NCBI GenBank assembly: GCA_910585015.1
Contig: CAJUCT010000028.1
Location: 1-53,452, forward strand
DNA: 53,452 nucleotides
Reading direction: 5' to 3'
Source of the DNA: an uncultured Acetatifactor sp.
Lineage (GTDB): Bacteria > Bacillota > Clostridia > Lachnospirales > Lachnospiraceae
Positions 24,747 through 33,384 of the stretch are shown piece by piece (positions within the stretch are counted from its first letter, which is position 1; the number at the start of each line of letters is the position of its first letter). The notes under the pieces were generated by a model. That model ran no database searches. It was not told the DNA's origin and saw nothing but the letters and a program-made list of their open reading frames with translations. Both the position numbers and the translations under genes were made by a program.

Positions 24747-26156
24747 CTAATAGGCATTCTTATTCACAAAGCCAGTGAAAAATGTCAGAAAAATTATCTT
24801 AATGTCAAAACCAATGGTCCAGTTTTCAATATAAAATATATCAAAGTCAATCCGCTTCTTGATGGAGGTATCTCCTCTGAAACCGTTGACCTGGGCCCAT
24901 CCCGTGAGGCCGGGCCGCACCTGATGCTTTACCATATACCGGGGAATCTCTTCCCTGAATCTCTCCACGAAAAGCGGACGCTCGGGTCTGGGACCCACCA
25001 TGCTCATATCCCCTTTCAGGATGTTGAAAAGCTGGGGCAGTTCATCCAGACTGGTTCTGCGCATGAACTTGCCGATGCCTGTAACCCTGGGATCGTCCCG
25101 CACCGTCCAGGCTTTTTTCTCCTCCTCCTCGGACTGCTGCTCCATGCTGCGGAATTTATACATATAAAAGGGCTTTCCATGCAGCCCCACCCGCTCCTGC
25201 TTAAAGATCACCGGTCCAGGACTGCTGATCTTCACCAGCGCCGCAAGAATCAACATCAACGGAGAAATTATCACTATACCGCAGACAGATCCAATCAGAT
25301 CCATGGTGCGTTTGATCACTTTGTTGCCATTGTTGGACAAGGGCACATAGCGAATATTAATCACCGGCAGCCCCATCAGATCCTCCGTGTAGGGCCTGGT
25401 GGGAATCACGCTGTTATAATCCGGGATAAACTTGGTATGAACGCCGGATTTCTCACAGACATTCACTACATGCTCCAGATTGTCATAATCCTTCAGCGCC
25501 AGGGCGATGGCAACCTCATCCAGTTCGCTGTAGGGCAGAATGACCTCCAGATTGTCCAGTCTCCCCAGCACTTTGATCCCCTTGTACAGAGTGCCGCTGG
25601 GAACCGTGTCGTCCAGGATACCTGCGATCTTGTATCCCCACTGGGGATTCCACAGAAGCCGGTCAATATACTGCTCCGCCGCCCGGGAATATCCCACCAC
25701 CAGCACATGCTTTAAGTTGTATCCCTTCCTGCGGATGGTGCGAAGCATTGAGCGCAGCACCACCCTGCTCAAACAGGTAAAGAAGATGTTCAGCATATAA
25801 AATATGAACATCATCCACCGGGAGTAATTGATCTCCTGAATCACCACATACAGAATGATGATATAAAAAGCTATGCCCAGCGTATTGGCCTGGAAGATGG
25901 AAAAAAACTCATGCCGTCGTTTCACCGTGCGCTTGGGGCCATATACATTGCAGAGGAAATATATAATCACATAGCCCGGCACCAGAAACAGCAGCACCAT
26001 AAAATAATCCCGCACGGGCAGTACCCCCACCTCGGGGGACCGGCCATCGATTATATAAATTTTGATAACATAAGCCAGTGCGTAGGAGGCCACAGTGATC
26101 ATGACATCCATCAGCACATGCAGCCTGTTAAATACTTTCTGGTTATCCTTAATCAT
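24747..26156 (-). CDS. Polyprenyl glycosylphosphotransferase (initiating sugar transferase)
   Basis: This enzyme family loads the first sugar-phosphate onto undecaprenyl phosphate to start exopolysaccharide synthesis. The 469-residue protein has four membrane segments (about residues 10-125) and a CoA-binding-like domain (HVLVVGYSRAAEQYIDRLL). The catalytic part begins KRTMDLIGSVCGIV with a reentrant helix, then PVIFKQERVG, YKFRSM, LDELPQLFNILKGDMS, VGPRPE and GWAQVNGFRGDT. It is full length for the WbaP/WcaJ-type group. The sugar specificity cannot be read from the sequence. Immediate neighbours are the LCP ligase and GT2 enzymes of the same pathway. Confidence 0.93.
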   Translation of the reverse strand: MIKDNQKVFNRLHVLMDVMITVASYALAYVIKIYIIDGRSPEVGVLPVRDYFMVLLFLVPGYVIIYFLCNVYGPKRTVKRRHEFFSIFQANTLGIAFYIIILYVVIQEINYSRWMMFIFYMLNIFFTCLSRVVLRSMLRTIRRKGYNLKHVLVVGYSRAAEQYIDRLLWNPQWGYKIAGILDDTVPSGTLYKGIKVLGRLDNLEVILPYSELDEVAIALALKDYDNLEHVVNVCEKSGVHTKFIPDYNSVIPTRPYTEDLMGLPVINIRYVPLSNNGNKVIKRTMDLIGSVCGIVIISPLMLILAALVKISSPGPVIFKQERVGLHGKPFYMYKFRSMEQQSEEEEKKAWTVRDDPRVTGIGKFMRRTSLDELPQLFNILKGDMSMVGPRPERPLFVERFREEIPRYMVKHQVRPGLTGWAQVNGFRGDTSIKKRIDFDIFYIENWTIGFDIKIIFLTFFTGFVNKNAY

Positions 26157-26230
26157 ATGGCATCACTCCGTCAGGCCCTCAAGTTTCTCTGATCTCCTTT
26201 ATTCTACATGAATCCCGACGCAGAAACAAC

Positions 26231-27247
26231 TTAAGATTTTATGAAGATGCGGACAAGGTCCAGCCAGAGAATGCCCTGAATATGGCAGTAATGCCCAAGA
26301 TTCCGCCACGCGAAACGCACCCTGTGACTTTTCCCGGCGCTGCCAAAGCACCTGGCAATTCCTTCTGCATATCCTTTTACATATAGCATACCCATTTTTT
26401 TCTTTGTAAAAAAGGCAGTTTTTATACAAAAGCCCAAAAAAAGCAGTGGAAAATTCAGTAAAATCTGCAAAAACGGCATATTTTTCCCAATCATATAGGC
26501 ATTGTTGGCGGAGGAAAGTTTCACCTTGAACGCGTTGTAACGGGAGCCGGAGACACCGCTTCCCGCATGCAGCACCCGGGCCTGGGGCTCATATACATTG
26601 TGCCAGCCGTGGATCAGGGCCCGGAAACCAATGTCAATATCCTCCAGATAGGCAAAATGATTCTCGTCAAAACCTCCCAGAGAAAGCACTGCGTCCCGGC
26701 GGTACAGGGAGGCGCCGCCGCAGGCCGCAAAGATCCGGACCGATTTCAGATAGCGTTCCGCAGGCTCCCCCTTGCCCCGGGCAAAGGCCCAGCCCAGCGC
26801 GTTGTAACGGTCTCCCGCATCGTCAATCCGGGAATCATCCGCCATGGACAACATCATGGGGCTGACCGAGAAAATCCTATCATCGGACTCCATACGGCGG
26901 CACAGCGCCTCCACAAATCCCGGCCTTGCCATCGTATCGTTGTTCAGCAGCAGCACATAGGGGGTATCCGCCGCCTGAATGCCCACGTTGACTGCATGGC
27001 AGAAGCCCGTGTTCTCAGGCAGCGCAATGACTTTCACCTCCGGGTACTCCTGGCGGACAATCTCCAGGCTGCCGTCCGTGGAACCATTGTCCACCACAAG
27101 GACGGTGAACCGGGCTTCCCGGGCCGGATCTTCCGCCTCTGCCGCGTCTTTTGCCCCGCAGCTGCCCTGCTGTACCCGCAGACTGTCCAAACAGGCTCGA
27201 ATATAGTTTTTTCCCTGATAATTCGGAATTATCACCGTAACTTTCAT
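26231..27247 (-). CDS. GT2 glycosyltransferase
   Basis: The 338-residue enzyme starts VTVIIPNYQGKNYI, with VVDNGSTDGS (UDP-binding), LLLNNDTMARPGF (DxD region) and FAYLEDIDIGFR near the catalytic base. The C-terminal third carries a hydrophobic stretch (FLQILLNFPLLFLGF) that may bind the membrane surface. The start at 27247 follows GTGAGGGAAAA; a longer frame to 27310 has no site. It lies in the polysaccharide operon just upstream of the initiating transferase. Confidence 0.87.
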   Translation of the reverse strand: MKVTVIIPNYQGKNYIRACLDSLRVQQGSCGAKDAAEAEDPAREARFTVLVVDNGSTDGSLEIVRQEYPEVKVIALPENTGFCHAVNVGIQAADTPYVLLLNNDTMARPGFVEALCRRMESDDRIFSVSPMMLSMADDSRIDDAGDRYNALGWAFARGKGEPAERYLKSVRIFAACGGASLYRRDAVLSLGGFDENHFAYLEDIDIGFRALIHGWHNVYEPQARVLHAGSGVSGSRYNAFKVKLSSANNAYMIGKNMPFLQILLNFPLLFLGFCIKTAFFTKKKMGMLYVKGYAEGIARCFGSAGKSHRVRFAWRNLGHYCHIQGILWLDLVRIFIKS

Positions 27248-27327
27248 TTTTCCCTCACAATACTTATATAAGTACCTGTCTGAGGCCCCCTGCTGTGTCC
27301 GCAATATCACTCTGCCTCAGCTGCTCC

Positions 27328-28695
27328 TTATTTCGTCGTCTCCAGTTCACATATCATCTGAGGATCCCATAACAGCACATAGCCTGCCTCCCGCAGGGCA
27401 AGACTCAGTTTAAGTCCCATGCCCGCATAGTCATAGTCTGCCGGGAGCTTTTGCCAATCATACATGCCAGTGATCCCGTTTTCCTCGTATTCCAGCCCGG
27501 TGATCTCCCGGAACATATCCCGGCACTGCCCGCTCAGCCGGATGCAGCGCAGATCCAGAGCCTGGGCCTGCTGCACCAGTATGGCCCGGTTCAGATAACC
27601 GCTGTAGCCGTCCTTTAAGCCCAGGTACTGCACCTCCCCTGTCTCGCTCATCATGCCGCCCACAATCCTGCGGGCCCTGCCCAGCACTCTGCCGCCAATG
27701 ACGCCCACCTCCCGGCGCTGTTCCAAAAGCGGAGGATCGTACTGTGTCCGGGAAAATCCCATGTGCTGGGTCATGGACACTTTGGCTTTCCAGCCCTGGC
27801 TGTCCACAAAGTCCTGGGAAGCCTTCACCCCCGCCTCATAGGCATAAAGCTTGCTCTCCGGGTTGGCCGCCGTGGAAGCACTGTGACAGCGCCAGTGGTA
27901 CAACACCCTGGGAATATGAAGAATGGCCCCCGGAACACGCCACAGACACGCCGCTGCCCGCAGCACCAGGTCGTGATCCTGGGCTCCGTCGTAGGCCGAT
28001 CTGAAACCCAGCCCTTTCAGCAGCTCCGCTTCCATCACCAGCAGATGGCAGATGTAATTGTTGGTCATCAGCAGATCCAGATTGAACTCCGGCTTAATGT
28101 TCGGTTCATAGAACCTGGCCGCGTTCTCATCGCATTTGTCCTCATCCGAGTACAGCATCCGGGGCATGGCGCCCTCCCGCTTTCCTTCTTCCTGCTCCAT
28201 GGCCGCCGCCATCTCATAGAGGGCATCCGGCGTCAGCACATCATCATGATCCAGCAGGGCGATATAATCTCCCTCCGCCCATTGCAGGGTCTCATTGGTA
28301 TTGTCCGCAATACCGCGGTTGCCGGAAAGACGATGGTAACTGATCCGCTTGTCCCCATAGGACACCGCCAGACGCTCCAGTTCATCACCCTCCCCCGCGT
28401 CGCCGATAACCAGCTGCCAGTGAGGATAGGTCTGCGCCAGCACGGACTCTATCATCTCCTTGTAATATCGCTCCGGCGTATGATAAGCCGGAACCACCAC
28501 GCTGAAGGACACCGGGTTCTCCCAGCGGCGTCCGCGCTGCAATTCCAGCACCTCCGCCGCCGGGGAATCATACCGATAGTTCTCCCGCGCGCTCTGGGGT
28601 AAATGCTCTTTTATTGTGACCAGCGTCTCCCGCAGCCCGTTCCTTTTCAGATAAGATATCGTTTTGTGCAGATTATGGATATTTATTTTGCCCAT
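27328..28695 (-). CDS. GT2 glycosyltransferase with N-terminal helical extension
   Basis: The 455-residue enzyme has a helical N-terminus (about 1-50), a GT2 core from FSVVVPAYHTPERYY, ALLDHDDVLTPDALY (DxD) and YSDEDKCDEN. The base region follows in GAQDHDLVLRAAA, and then a C-terminal domain of about 150 residues whose role I cannot assign. The two larger glycosyltransferases near 46980-51120 share the LFDHDDVL/DGSQDHD pattern, so they may serve one polymer. The start at 28695 has AAGGAACC before it; Met codons further up do not. Confidence 0.85.
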   Translation of the reverse strand: MGKINIHNLHKTISYLKRNGLRETLVTIKEHLPQSARENYRYDSPAAEVLELQRGRRWENPVSFSVVVPAYHTPERYYKEMIESVLAQTYPHWQLVIGDAGEGDELERLAVSYGDKRISYHRLSGNRGIADNTNETLQWAEGDYIALLDHDDVLTPDALYEMAAAMEQEEGKREGAMPRMLYSDEDKCDENAARFYEPNIKPEFNLDLLMTNNYICHLLVMEAELLKGLGFRSAYDGAQDHDLVLRAAACLWRVPGAILHIPRVLYHWRCHSASTAANPESKLYAYEAGVKASQDFVDSQGWKAKVSMTQHMGFSRTQYDPPLLEQRREVGVIGGRVLGRARRIVGGMMSETGEVQYLGLKDGYSGYLNRAILVQQAQALDLRCIRLSGQCRDMFREITGLEYEENGITGMYDWQKLPADYDYAGMGLKLSLALREAGYVLLWDPQMICELETTK

Positions 28696-28720
28696 ATTTT
28701 CGGTTCCTTTATTTTTGTTT

Positions 28721-28742
28721 GGCGTCTGCCCGGGCAGATGCC
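28721..28742 (-). repeat. Perfect-type hairpin in a glycosyltransferase leader
   Basis: GGCATCTGCC and GGCAGACGCC pair on the minus strand with one G-U pair and almost no loop, about 25 bp upstream of the start at 28695. CGGCATCTGCC resembles the CAGCATCTGCC segment of the family A copy at 44416. Confidence 0.45.
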
Positions 28743-28841
28743 GATTTTGTTCCTCATTATACCTTGATTTCATGCGCTTCAGCGCATAATCTGTTCAAAA
28801 GAGTTTAACGCAGGGCGTTTTGCTCATTATAACACAGAAGT

Positions 28842-28857
28842 CGCCCCTTGCGGGGCG
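28842..28857 (-). terminator. Hairpin after the phosphohexomutase gene
   Basis: CGCCCC, GCAA loop and GGGGCG form a compact stem 25 bp past the stop codon. Only a weak T-rich stretch follows. Confidence 0.55.
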
Positions 28858-28881
28858 GCTCCTGAAAGAAAAGTCAATGTC

Positions 28882-30603
28882 TTATAAGATAGCCTTCAGA
28901 TCCTCTGTCAGTTTCTCTACCCTGGCCTGGGCATCCTCTAAACTGTTGCCCACCACACCCATATAAAACTTGATCTTCGGCTCCGTGCCGGAGGGTCTTG
29001 CACAGCACCAGCAGTTGTTCGGCAGTTCAAAATACAGCACATTGGACCTCGGCAGGCCGGTCTCGGACACTGCGCCGGTCTCCATGTCCACGATCTTGTT
29101 CTCCTGGTAGTCGCGGAATTTCAGCACCTTGGCATCACCGATGGCCTTGGGCGGATTGCTGCGCAGCTTATCCATCAGAGCCGCAATCTCCTTGGCACCG
29201 CTGACACCCTTCATGGTGATGGTGTACTGGGTCTCTTTGAAATAGCCGTACTTCTCATACATCTGCAGCATCATATCCCACAGGGTCATGCCATGCTTCT
29301 TGCAGTAGGCGGCAACCTCGCACAGACACATCACTGCCACACAGGCATCCTTGTCTCTGGCATGCGTACCGGCCAGACAGCCGTAACTCTCCTCCAGGCC
29401 AAACACATAGTTGTTGGAGCCTGTCTGCTCAAACAATTTGATCTGCTCGCCGATAAACTTAAAGCCCGTCAACACCTCAATGAGCTTCACATTGTAACTC
29501 TCGGTGATGGGGAAGGTCATATTGGTGGTCACGATGGTGGTAACCATAGCGGGGTTTTCAGGCATAGTGCCGTTTGCCGTCTTCTCCCGCAGGATGTACT
29601 CCGCGATCAGCATACCGGACATATTGCCGGTGAACGCCACATACTCGCCGGTCTTAGCGTCCTTGGCATATACGCCCAGACGGTCTGCGTCCGGATCGGT
29701 GGCCAGCACGATGTCCGCGTCCTTCTCCTTTGCCAGGCGCAGGGCGTAGGTAAACGCCTTGGGATCCTCAGGATTGGGATAATCCAGCGTGGTAAATTTG
29801 GGATCCGGATTCTCCTGCTCGGGAACCACATACACATTCTTAAAGCCCAACTCGGACAGCACTCTTCTCACGGGCAGATTGCCGGTGCCGCACAGAGGGG
29901 TATATACAATCTTGATGTCATCCGCCACTTCCTTGATAATTTCGGGATGGATGATCTGCTTTTTCAGTTCCGCCATGTAGGCGTCGTCGATCTCCTTGCC
30001 GATGGTCTGGTACAGTCCCGCGGCCTGTGCCTCGGCCTTACCCATGGTCTTCACAGTGTGGTAATCCTTGATGGCCTGCACCTCACCGATGATCTCCTTA
30101 TCCTTGGGAGCGGTGATCTGCGCGCCGTCCTCCCAGTACACCTTGTAGCCGTTGTACTCCGGGGGATTGTGGCTGGCCGTCACCACGATGCCTGCGGTGC
30201 AGCCCAGGGTGCGCAGCGCAAAGGACAACTCCGGCGTGGGACGCAGGGACTCGAATACATACGCCTTGATGCCGTTGGCAGCCAGGCACAGCGCAGCCTC
30301 ATCCGCAAATTCAGGAGACATAAAACGGGAATCGTAGGCGATGGCCACGCCCTTCTTCTGTGCGCCCTGCTTGATGATATAGTTTGCCAGGCCCTGGGTG
30401 GCCTTTCTCACGGTGTAGATGTTCATGCGGTTGGTGCCGGCGCCGATAACCCCACGCAATCCGCCGGTACCAAACTCCAGTTCTTTGTAGAATCGTTCTT
30501 CGATCTCTGTCTCGCTGCCCCCGATCTCCTCCAGTTCCTTCTTGGTGTTCTGGTCAAAATAGTCGTCCTCCAGCCAGAACCGATACTCGTCCATATAGCT
30601 CAT
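28882..30603 (-). CDS. Phospho-sugar mutase (phosphoglucomutase/phosphomannomutase)
   Basis: This alpha-D-phosphohexomutase moves phosphate between C1 and C6 of hexoses and links glycolysis to UDP-sugar supply. Motifs in order: phosphoserine loop TASHNPPEYNG (about residue 145), metal loop DPDADR (about 305), sugar-binding EESYG (about 405), and phosphate-binding RPSGTEPKIK (about 520). At 573 residues it matches the long PgcA-type enzymes of Firmicutes. The ATG follows GGAGGATATGCA. It has its own promoter upstream, and lies next to the polysaccharide operon that uses its products. Confidence 0.93.
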   Translation of the reverse strand: MSYMDEYRFWLEDDYFDQNTKKELEEIGGSETEIEERFYKELEFGTGGLRGVIGAGTNRMNIYTVRKATQGLANYIIKQGAQKKGVAIAYDSRFMSPEFADEAALCLAANGIKAYVFESLRPTPELSFALRTLGCTAGIVVTASHNPPEYNGYKVYWEDGAQITAPKDKEIIGEVQAIKDYHTVKTMGKAEAQAAGLYQTIGKEIDDAYMAELKKQIIHPEIIKEVADDIKIVYTPLCGTGNLPVRRVLSELGFKNVYVVPEQENPDPKFTTLDYPNPEDPKAFTYALRLAKEKDADIVLATDPDADRLGVYAKDAKTGEYVAFTGNMSGMLIAEYILREKTANGTMPENPAMVTTIVTTNMTFPITESYNVKLIEVLTGFKFIGEQIKLFEQTGSNNYVFGLEESYGCLAGTHARDKDACVAVMCLCEVAAYCKKHGMTLWDMMLQMYEKYGYFKETQYTITMKGVSGAKEIAALMDKLRSNPPKAIGDAKVLKFRDYQENKIVDMETGAVSETGLPRSNVLYFELPNNCWCCARPSGTEPKIKFYMGVVGNSLEDAQARVEKLTEDLKAIL

Positions 30604-30687
30604 TGCATATCCTCCTCCAATTCTCTCTAGCGCCTTACGCCTGGGCGTGTAAAGTGATCTGCCGCCCGGACCGACGCTGTTAGAAGT

Positions 30688-30716
30688 ATTATAACATAGA
30701 TTTTTCCATTTTCACA
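30688..30716 (-). promoter_or_regulatory. Promoter of the phospho-sugar mutase gene
   Basis: TATAAT (30688-30693) is a perfect -10. The -35 position 17 bp away (TGTGAA, 30711-30716) is weak. It lies about 85 bp upstream of the start codon. Confidence 0.55.
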
Positions 30717-30771
30717 GTACTATTTTCTATAACCAGGACTCCGGACGGTGTTTCTGTGGCAAAAAGAAGCA

Positions 30772-30793
30772 CCCCCGCCGTAACCGGCGGGGG
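30772..30793 (-). terminator. Terminator of the CAP/LysM gene
   Basis: CCCCCGCCG and CGGCGGGGG form a 9-bp GC stem with a 4-nt loop. On the minus strand TGCTTCTTTTTG follows, 40 bp past the stop codon. Confidence 0.85.
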
Positions 30794-30834
30794 CGTTTTC
30801 AGCAAAGCAGCTTTTATCTGCCTGACGCGCTTCC

Positions 30835-32496
30835 CTATTTCACAATAATCTGCTCTCCCACTTTAATCTTATTCAAATTTTTGATCTGAGGATTCTTAGC
30901 CGCCAGCTGTCCCAGCGTCATGCCGTTTAACTTGGCAATCTTGGCCATAGTGTCATTTGCCTGTACAGTATAGGTAGATCCTGTCGTTACATTTGCAGGC
31001 GGCACGGCGTTACTATATTGTGCAGCCAGATAAAGGGGCCCATACCACGGAATATCGTCGTCCACAGCCGCGCTTGAAGGGATAGAAATAACATAATTTA
31101 CTTCTTTATAGGTAAATTCCATAACCAATGTCACGTTGCTCTTCTTAAGCAGTTCTTTCATATCTGCGTTGGACAAAGCAGTTACACCTATCACCTTAAC
31201 AACGTCTCCATTCTGCGCATTGGCAATCATTGTCCCCACACCCGACACGGATGGAGCACTGTCATTCCCGTTATTGCCACTTACGCTATTGCTGCCGTCA
31301 GGAGTATTGTCCTCGCCGGGATTTCCGCCTTCATCGGGGATTTCTCCCTCGCCGGGATTTCCGCCTTCATCGGGGGTTTCTCCCTCCCCGGGATTTCCGC
31401 CTTCATCGGGGGTTTCTCCCTCCCCGGGATTTCCGCCTTCATCGGGGGTTTCTCCCTCCCCGGGATTCTCGTTACCGCCGCATGTAGTTTCGTCAAAGAA
31501 GTTTACCGTATAAGAGAGCGGCGCGCCAAGACCCTCTATTGATACACGGAAAGAATCCCCTGCGCTGTAATGGACATTGGCAGGCCGGAAGATAATGCAG
31601 CCGACTTGTCCATAGCCGCCATTGTCCACGTTAAAATATCCGTCCGCGCTTCCGGAAGAGAATTTCCATGTACTGCCGTCAGATACTTTTGTAAGGGTAA
31701 CGCTTACATTGTTCTTATCCACCTCGCTGCCCACGGAAAGAGACCATGGATACGCGTCGTCAAAGTACTCCATCGGCATATTCTGTGCCGGCCATGCCAC
31801 TCCGGTTTGCGCCGCGCCGGAATTACTTACGTCAAAAGAATACATTGCGCTGTAAGTACCGTTGTCCCCTGCCACAGCCCCAAAGCCGGTCTTTCCCATT
31901 TGAGGATTTAAACACCAGCGCCTGTGGCCTAAACGTTCTACATTGCTGTCGTCATAATCAGCCATCCAGCCATTGATAAGTGAATCTTTAAACTTTTGTG
32001 TGGCCCAGCTTGCCCATGCGATATTGGAAGAGGCCGCGCCATTTCTCCCCTGCTCATACAAAGAGTCCTCCATACCGGCGGGCTGCTCCGGGAAGTGTGT
32101 CAACTCGTTATTGACATAGTTCACCAGGCTTGCAGCCTGAGCCATCTGATTGTAACTGTCATCCAGAGTTACGTTGTCCTGCAGCCCCGCAATGAATCTA
32201 ATCTGATTCAACATTGTTATTGCCCCATCCAGCGTTTCCGAAGACAGGCTGCCCGCCGCATATGGCTGTGCAGTGGAAGGAACTGCCGCAAAAGTGAGGC
32301 TGGCTGAAGTCACTGCCGCATCGCTGTTCATACGATCCAGAATCTCCTGTTGGCTATGGTAGGCTACATTAAGCCCTACCGCACCCGAATCTTCTGCCGC
32401 ATTAACCGACTGCATGTTCATAGAAGTAACCGTCAGCAGCCCGGCCAACATAAGCCCCGTACATACCGAAAATGTCTTTGCAAATCTCTTTCTCAT
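30835..32496 (-). CDS. Secreted CAP-domain protein with Pro/Glu repeats and C-terminal LysM
   Basis: The 553-residue protein has a signal peptide (about 1-34), a CAP/SCP domain (about 70-210: LNQIRFIAGL, LTHFPEQP, GHRRWCLNP), and a beta-rich region. Five copies of a 12-residue Asn-Pro-Gly-Glu repeat form a stalk. Near the end a LysM domain (YTVQANDTMAKIAKLNGMTL) should hold the protein on peptidoglycan. The start follows TAGGAGAAC. It has a near-consensus promoter and a folded leader. CAP proteins of Clostridia are common in the envelope and spores; the biochemical role here is unknown. Confidence 0.85.
   Translation of the reverse strand: MRKRFAKTFSVCTGLMLAGLLTVTSMNMQSVNAAEDSGAVGLNVAYHSQQEILDRMNSDAAVTSASLTFAAVPSTAQPYAAGSLSSETLDGAITMLNQIRFIAGLQDNVTLDDSYNQMAQAASLVNYVNNELTHFPEQPAGMEDSLYEQGRNGAASSNIAWASWATQKFKDSLINGWMADYDDSNVERLGHRRWCLNPQMGKTGFGAVAGDNGTYSAMYSFDVSNSGAAQTGVAWPAQNMPMEYFDDAYPWSLSVGSEVDKNNVSVTLTKVSDGSTWKFSSGSADGYFNVDNGGYGQVGCIIFRPANVHYSAGDSFRVSIEGLGAPLSYTVNFFDETTCGGNENPGEGETPDEGGNPGEGETPDEGGNPGEGETPDEGGNPGEGEIPDEGGNPGEDNTPDGSNSVSGNNGNDSAPSVSGVGTMIANAQNGDVVKVIGVTALSNADMKELLKKSNVTLVMEFTYKEVNYVISIPSSAAVDDDIPWYGPLYLAAQYSNAVPPANVTTGSTYTVQANDTMAKIAKLNGMTLGQLAAKNPQIKNLNKIKVGEQIIVK
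31311..31467 (-). repeat. 36-bp tandem repeat coding the Pro/Gly/Glu stalk
   Basis: About four near-identical 36-bp units and a divergent fifth encode NPGEGETPDEGG. Near identity at the DNA level means the copy number can change by slippage or recombination. Confidence 0.85.
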
Positions 32497-32517
32497 TTTT
32501 GTTCTCCTATTTTTTTT

Positions 32518-32580
32518 ACCGGTGTCCTTTACATCCGCTAAACGACACAGCCTGCACTTTGCTCCTTCCACACCACCGGC
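32518..32580 (-). promoter_or_regulatory. Folded leader upstream of the CAP/LysM gene
   Basis: Within the approximately 120-nt leader, GCCGGTG (32574-32580) pairs with CACCGGT (32518-32524) and closes a 63-nt domain. Its inside contains GGAGCAAAGTGCAGGCTG. Parts look slightly like the second half of a c-di-GMP-I riboswitch, but the GGGCAAACC half is missing. The downstream stem ends just before an A-run and the ribosome binding site. Confidence 0.35.
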
Positions 32581-32625
32581 AATATGTATCCGTAGAATAG
32601 TGCGCTGATATACTATGCCGAATGT

Positions 32626-32654
32626 AGTATATCCCTGTCTTTACTAAAAGTCAA
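32626..32654 (-). promoter_or_regulatory. Promoter of the CAP/LysM gene
   Basis: TTGACT (32649-32654), 17 bp, TATACT (32626-32631): five of six consensus bases in each hexamer at ideal spacing. Transcription would begin near 32619. Confidence 0.75.
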
Positions 32655-32742
32655 GCATTGCAGATATAAAGTCTAAAAAATTGCAGATTAATTAACCGAA
32701 AAACCCCTCGGATTACCCTGTTATAGTGATATTGGCATAGTC

Positions 32743-33324
32743 CTACAAAGCAGTGGACCTGTACTCAATCGAGATAACGCTGTCATCCTGCATGATAAAA
32801 CACAGCTTCATGCCGTCCTTTGCATATATCAGCATTCCGTTCTCCAGGGTGGCTTCTCCGTAGACTTCCTGCAGTTTTTCCAGAGAATCCCCTATGCAGA
32901 CGCCCTCGGCCGTGGCTATGGAATCATCCTTCAGGATCACCGCCGACACCAGATCCCTGTCCTGGGATGGGTAGGTGTCAATCTCGAAACTGTTGTAGGT
33001 ATAGATTTTGTCCAGACCCTCAAAGGCACAGCTGGCAGCCTCAAAGTAAGAGACCGGTTCCCCCAGGGCCTCCACTATCGGGGCCGCCTCCGCGTCCACC
33101 TCCACAGTCACATTGTTCACCGTGAGCACGTAGCCCCTGGATGCTGCTGTCTCTGTCTGAGACGTCTGTGCCGTTGTACCCTCCTGCGCCCCGGCGGATT
33201 CCTCATAGCGGCTGCCGGTAGTCACATTCACCACATCCCCGCCGATTACCTTTTCACTGTCCCCGCACCCTGCCAGCAGCAGCAGCCCCGCTGCCATTGT
33301 CATCGCCAATATCTTCCTGCACAT
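32743..33324 (-). CDS. Lipoprotein, unknown function
   Basis: The 193-residue protein has a lipoprotein signal peptide with lipobox LLLAGC (Cys near residue 20), a Ser/Thr/Gln-rich linker and a compact C-terminal domain (YVLTVNNVTVEVD to the end). ATG 33324 lies 8 bp from AGGAGG; the ATG two codons upstream is too close. It lies downstream of the Dlt-like operon, separated by a hairpin. I recognise no family. The fold pattern (short strands, SLEKLQEVYGEA) is like small extracytoplasmic ligand-binding domains, but that is a guess. Confidence 0.7.
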   Translation of the reverse strand: MCRKILAMTMAAGLLLLAGCGDSEKVIGGDVVNVTTGSRYEESAGAQEGTTAQTSQTETAASRGYVLTVNNVTVEVDAEAAPIVEALGEPVSYFEAASCAFEGLDKIYTYNSFEIDTYPSQDRDLVSAVILKDDSIATAEGVCIGDSLEKLQEVYGEATLENGMLIYAKDGMKLCFIMQDDSVISIEYRSTAL

Positions 33325-33353
33325 ATCCATTGCCTCCTACTTTATAAAATATT

Positions 33354-33374
33354 GCGTATGCTCTGCCGATACGC
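33354..33374 (-). terminator. Terminator of the Dlt-like operon
   Basis: GCGTAT and ATACGC with a 9-nt loop are followed on the minus strand by AATATTTTAT, ten bases past the stop of the DltD-like gene. Confidence 0.55.
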
Positions 33375-33384
33375 ACCCCAGCGA

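Noticed and set aside
29293..30630. Plus-strand ORF of 445 codons
   Set aside because: It is the shadow of the phospho-sugar mutase gene; His/Gly/Leu-rich composition is typical of antisense frames.
31311..31467. Regular repeats suggesting a CRISPR array
   Set aside because: The 36-bp units are contiguous without spacers and in frame, coding the Pro/Gly/Glu stalk of a secreted protein.
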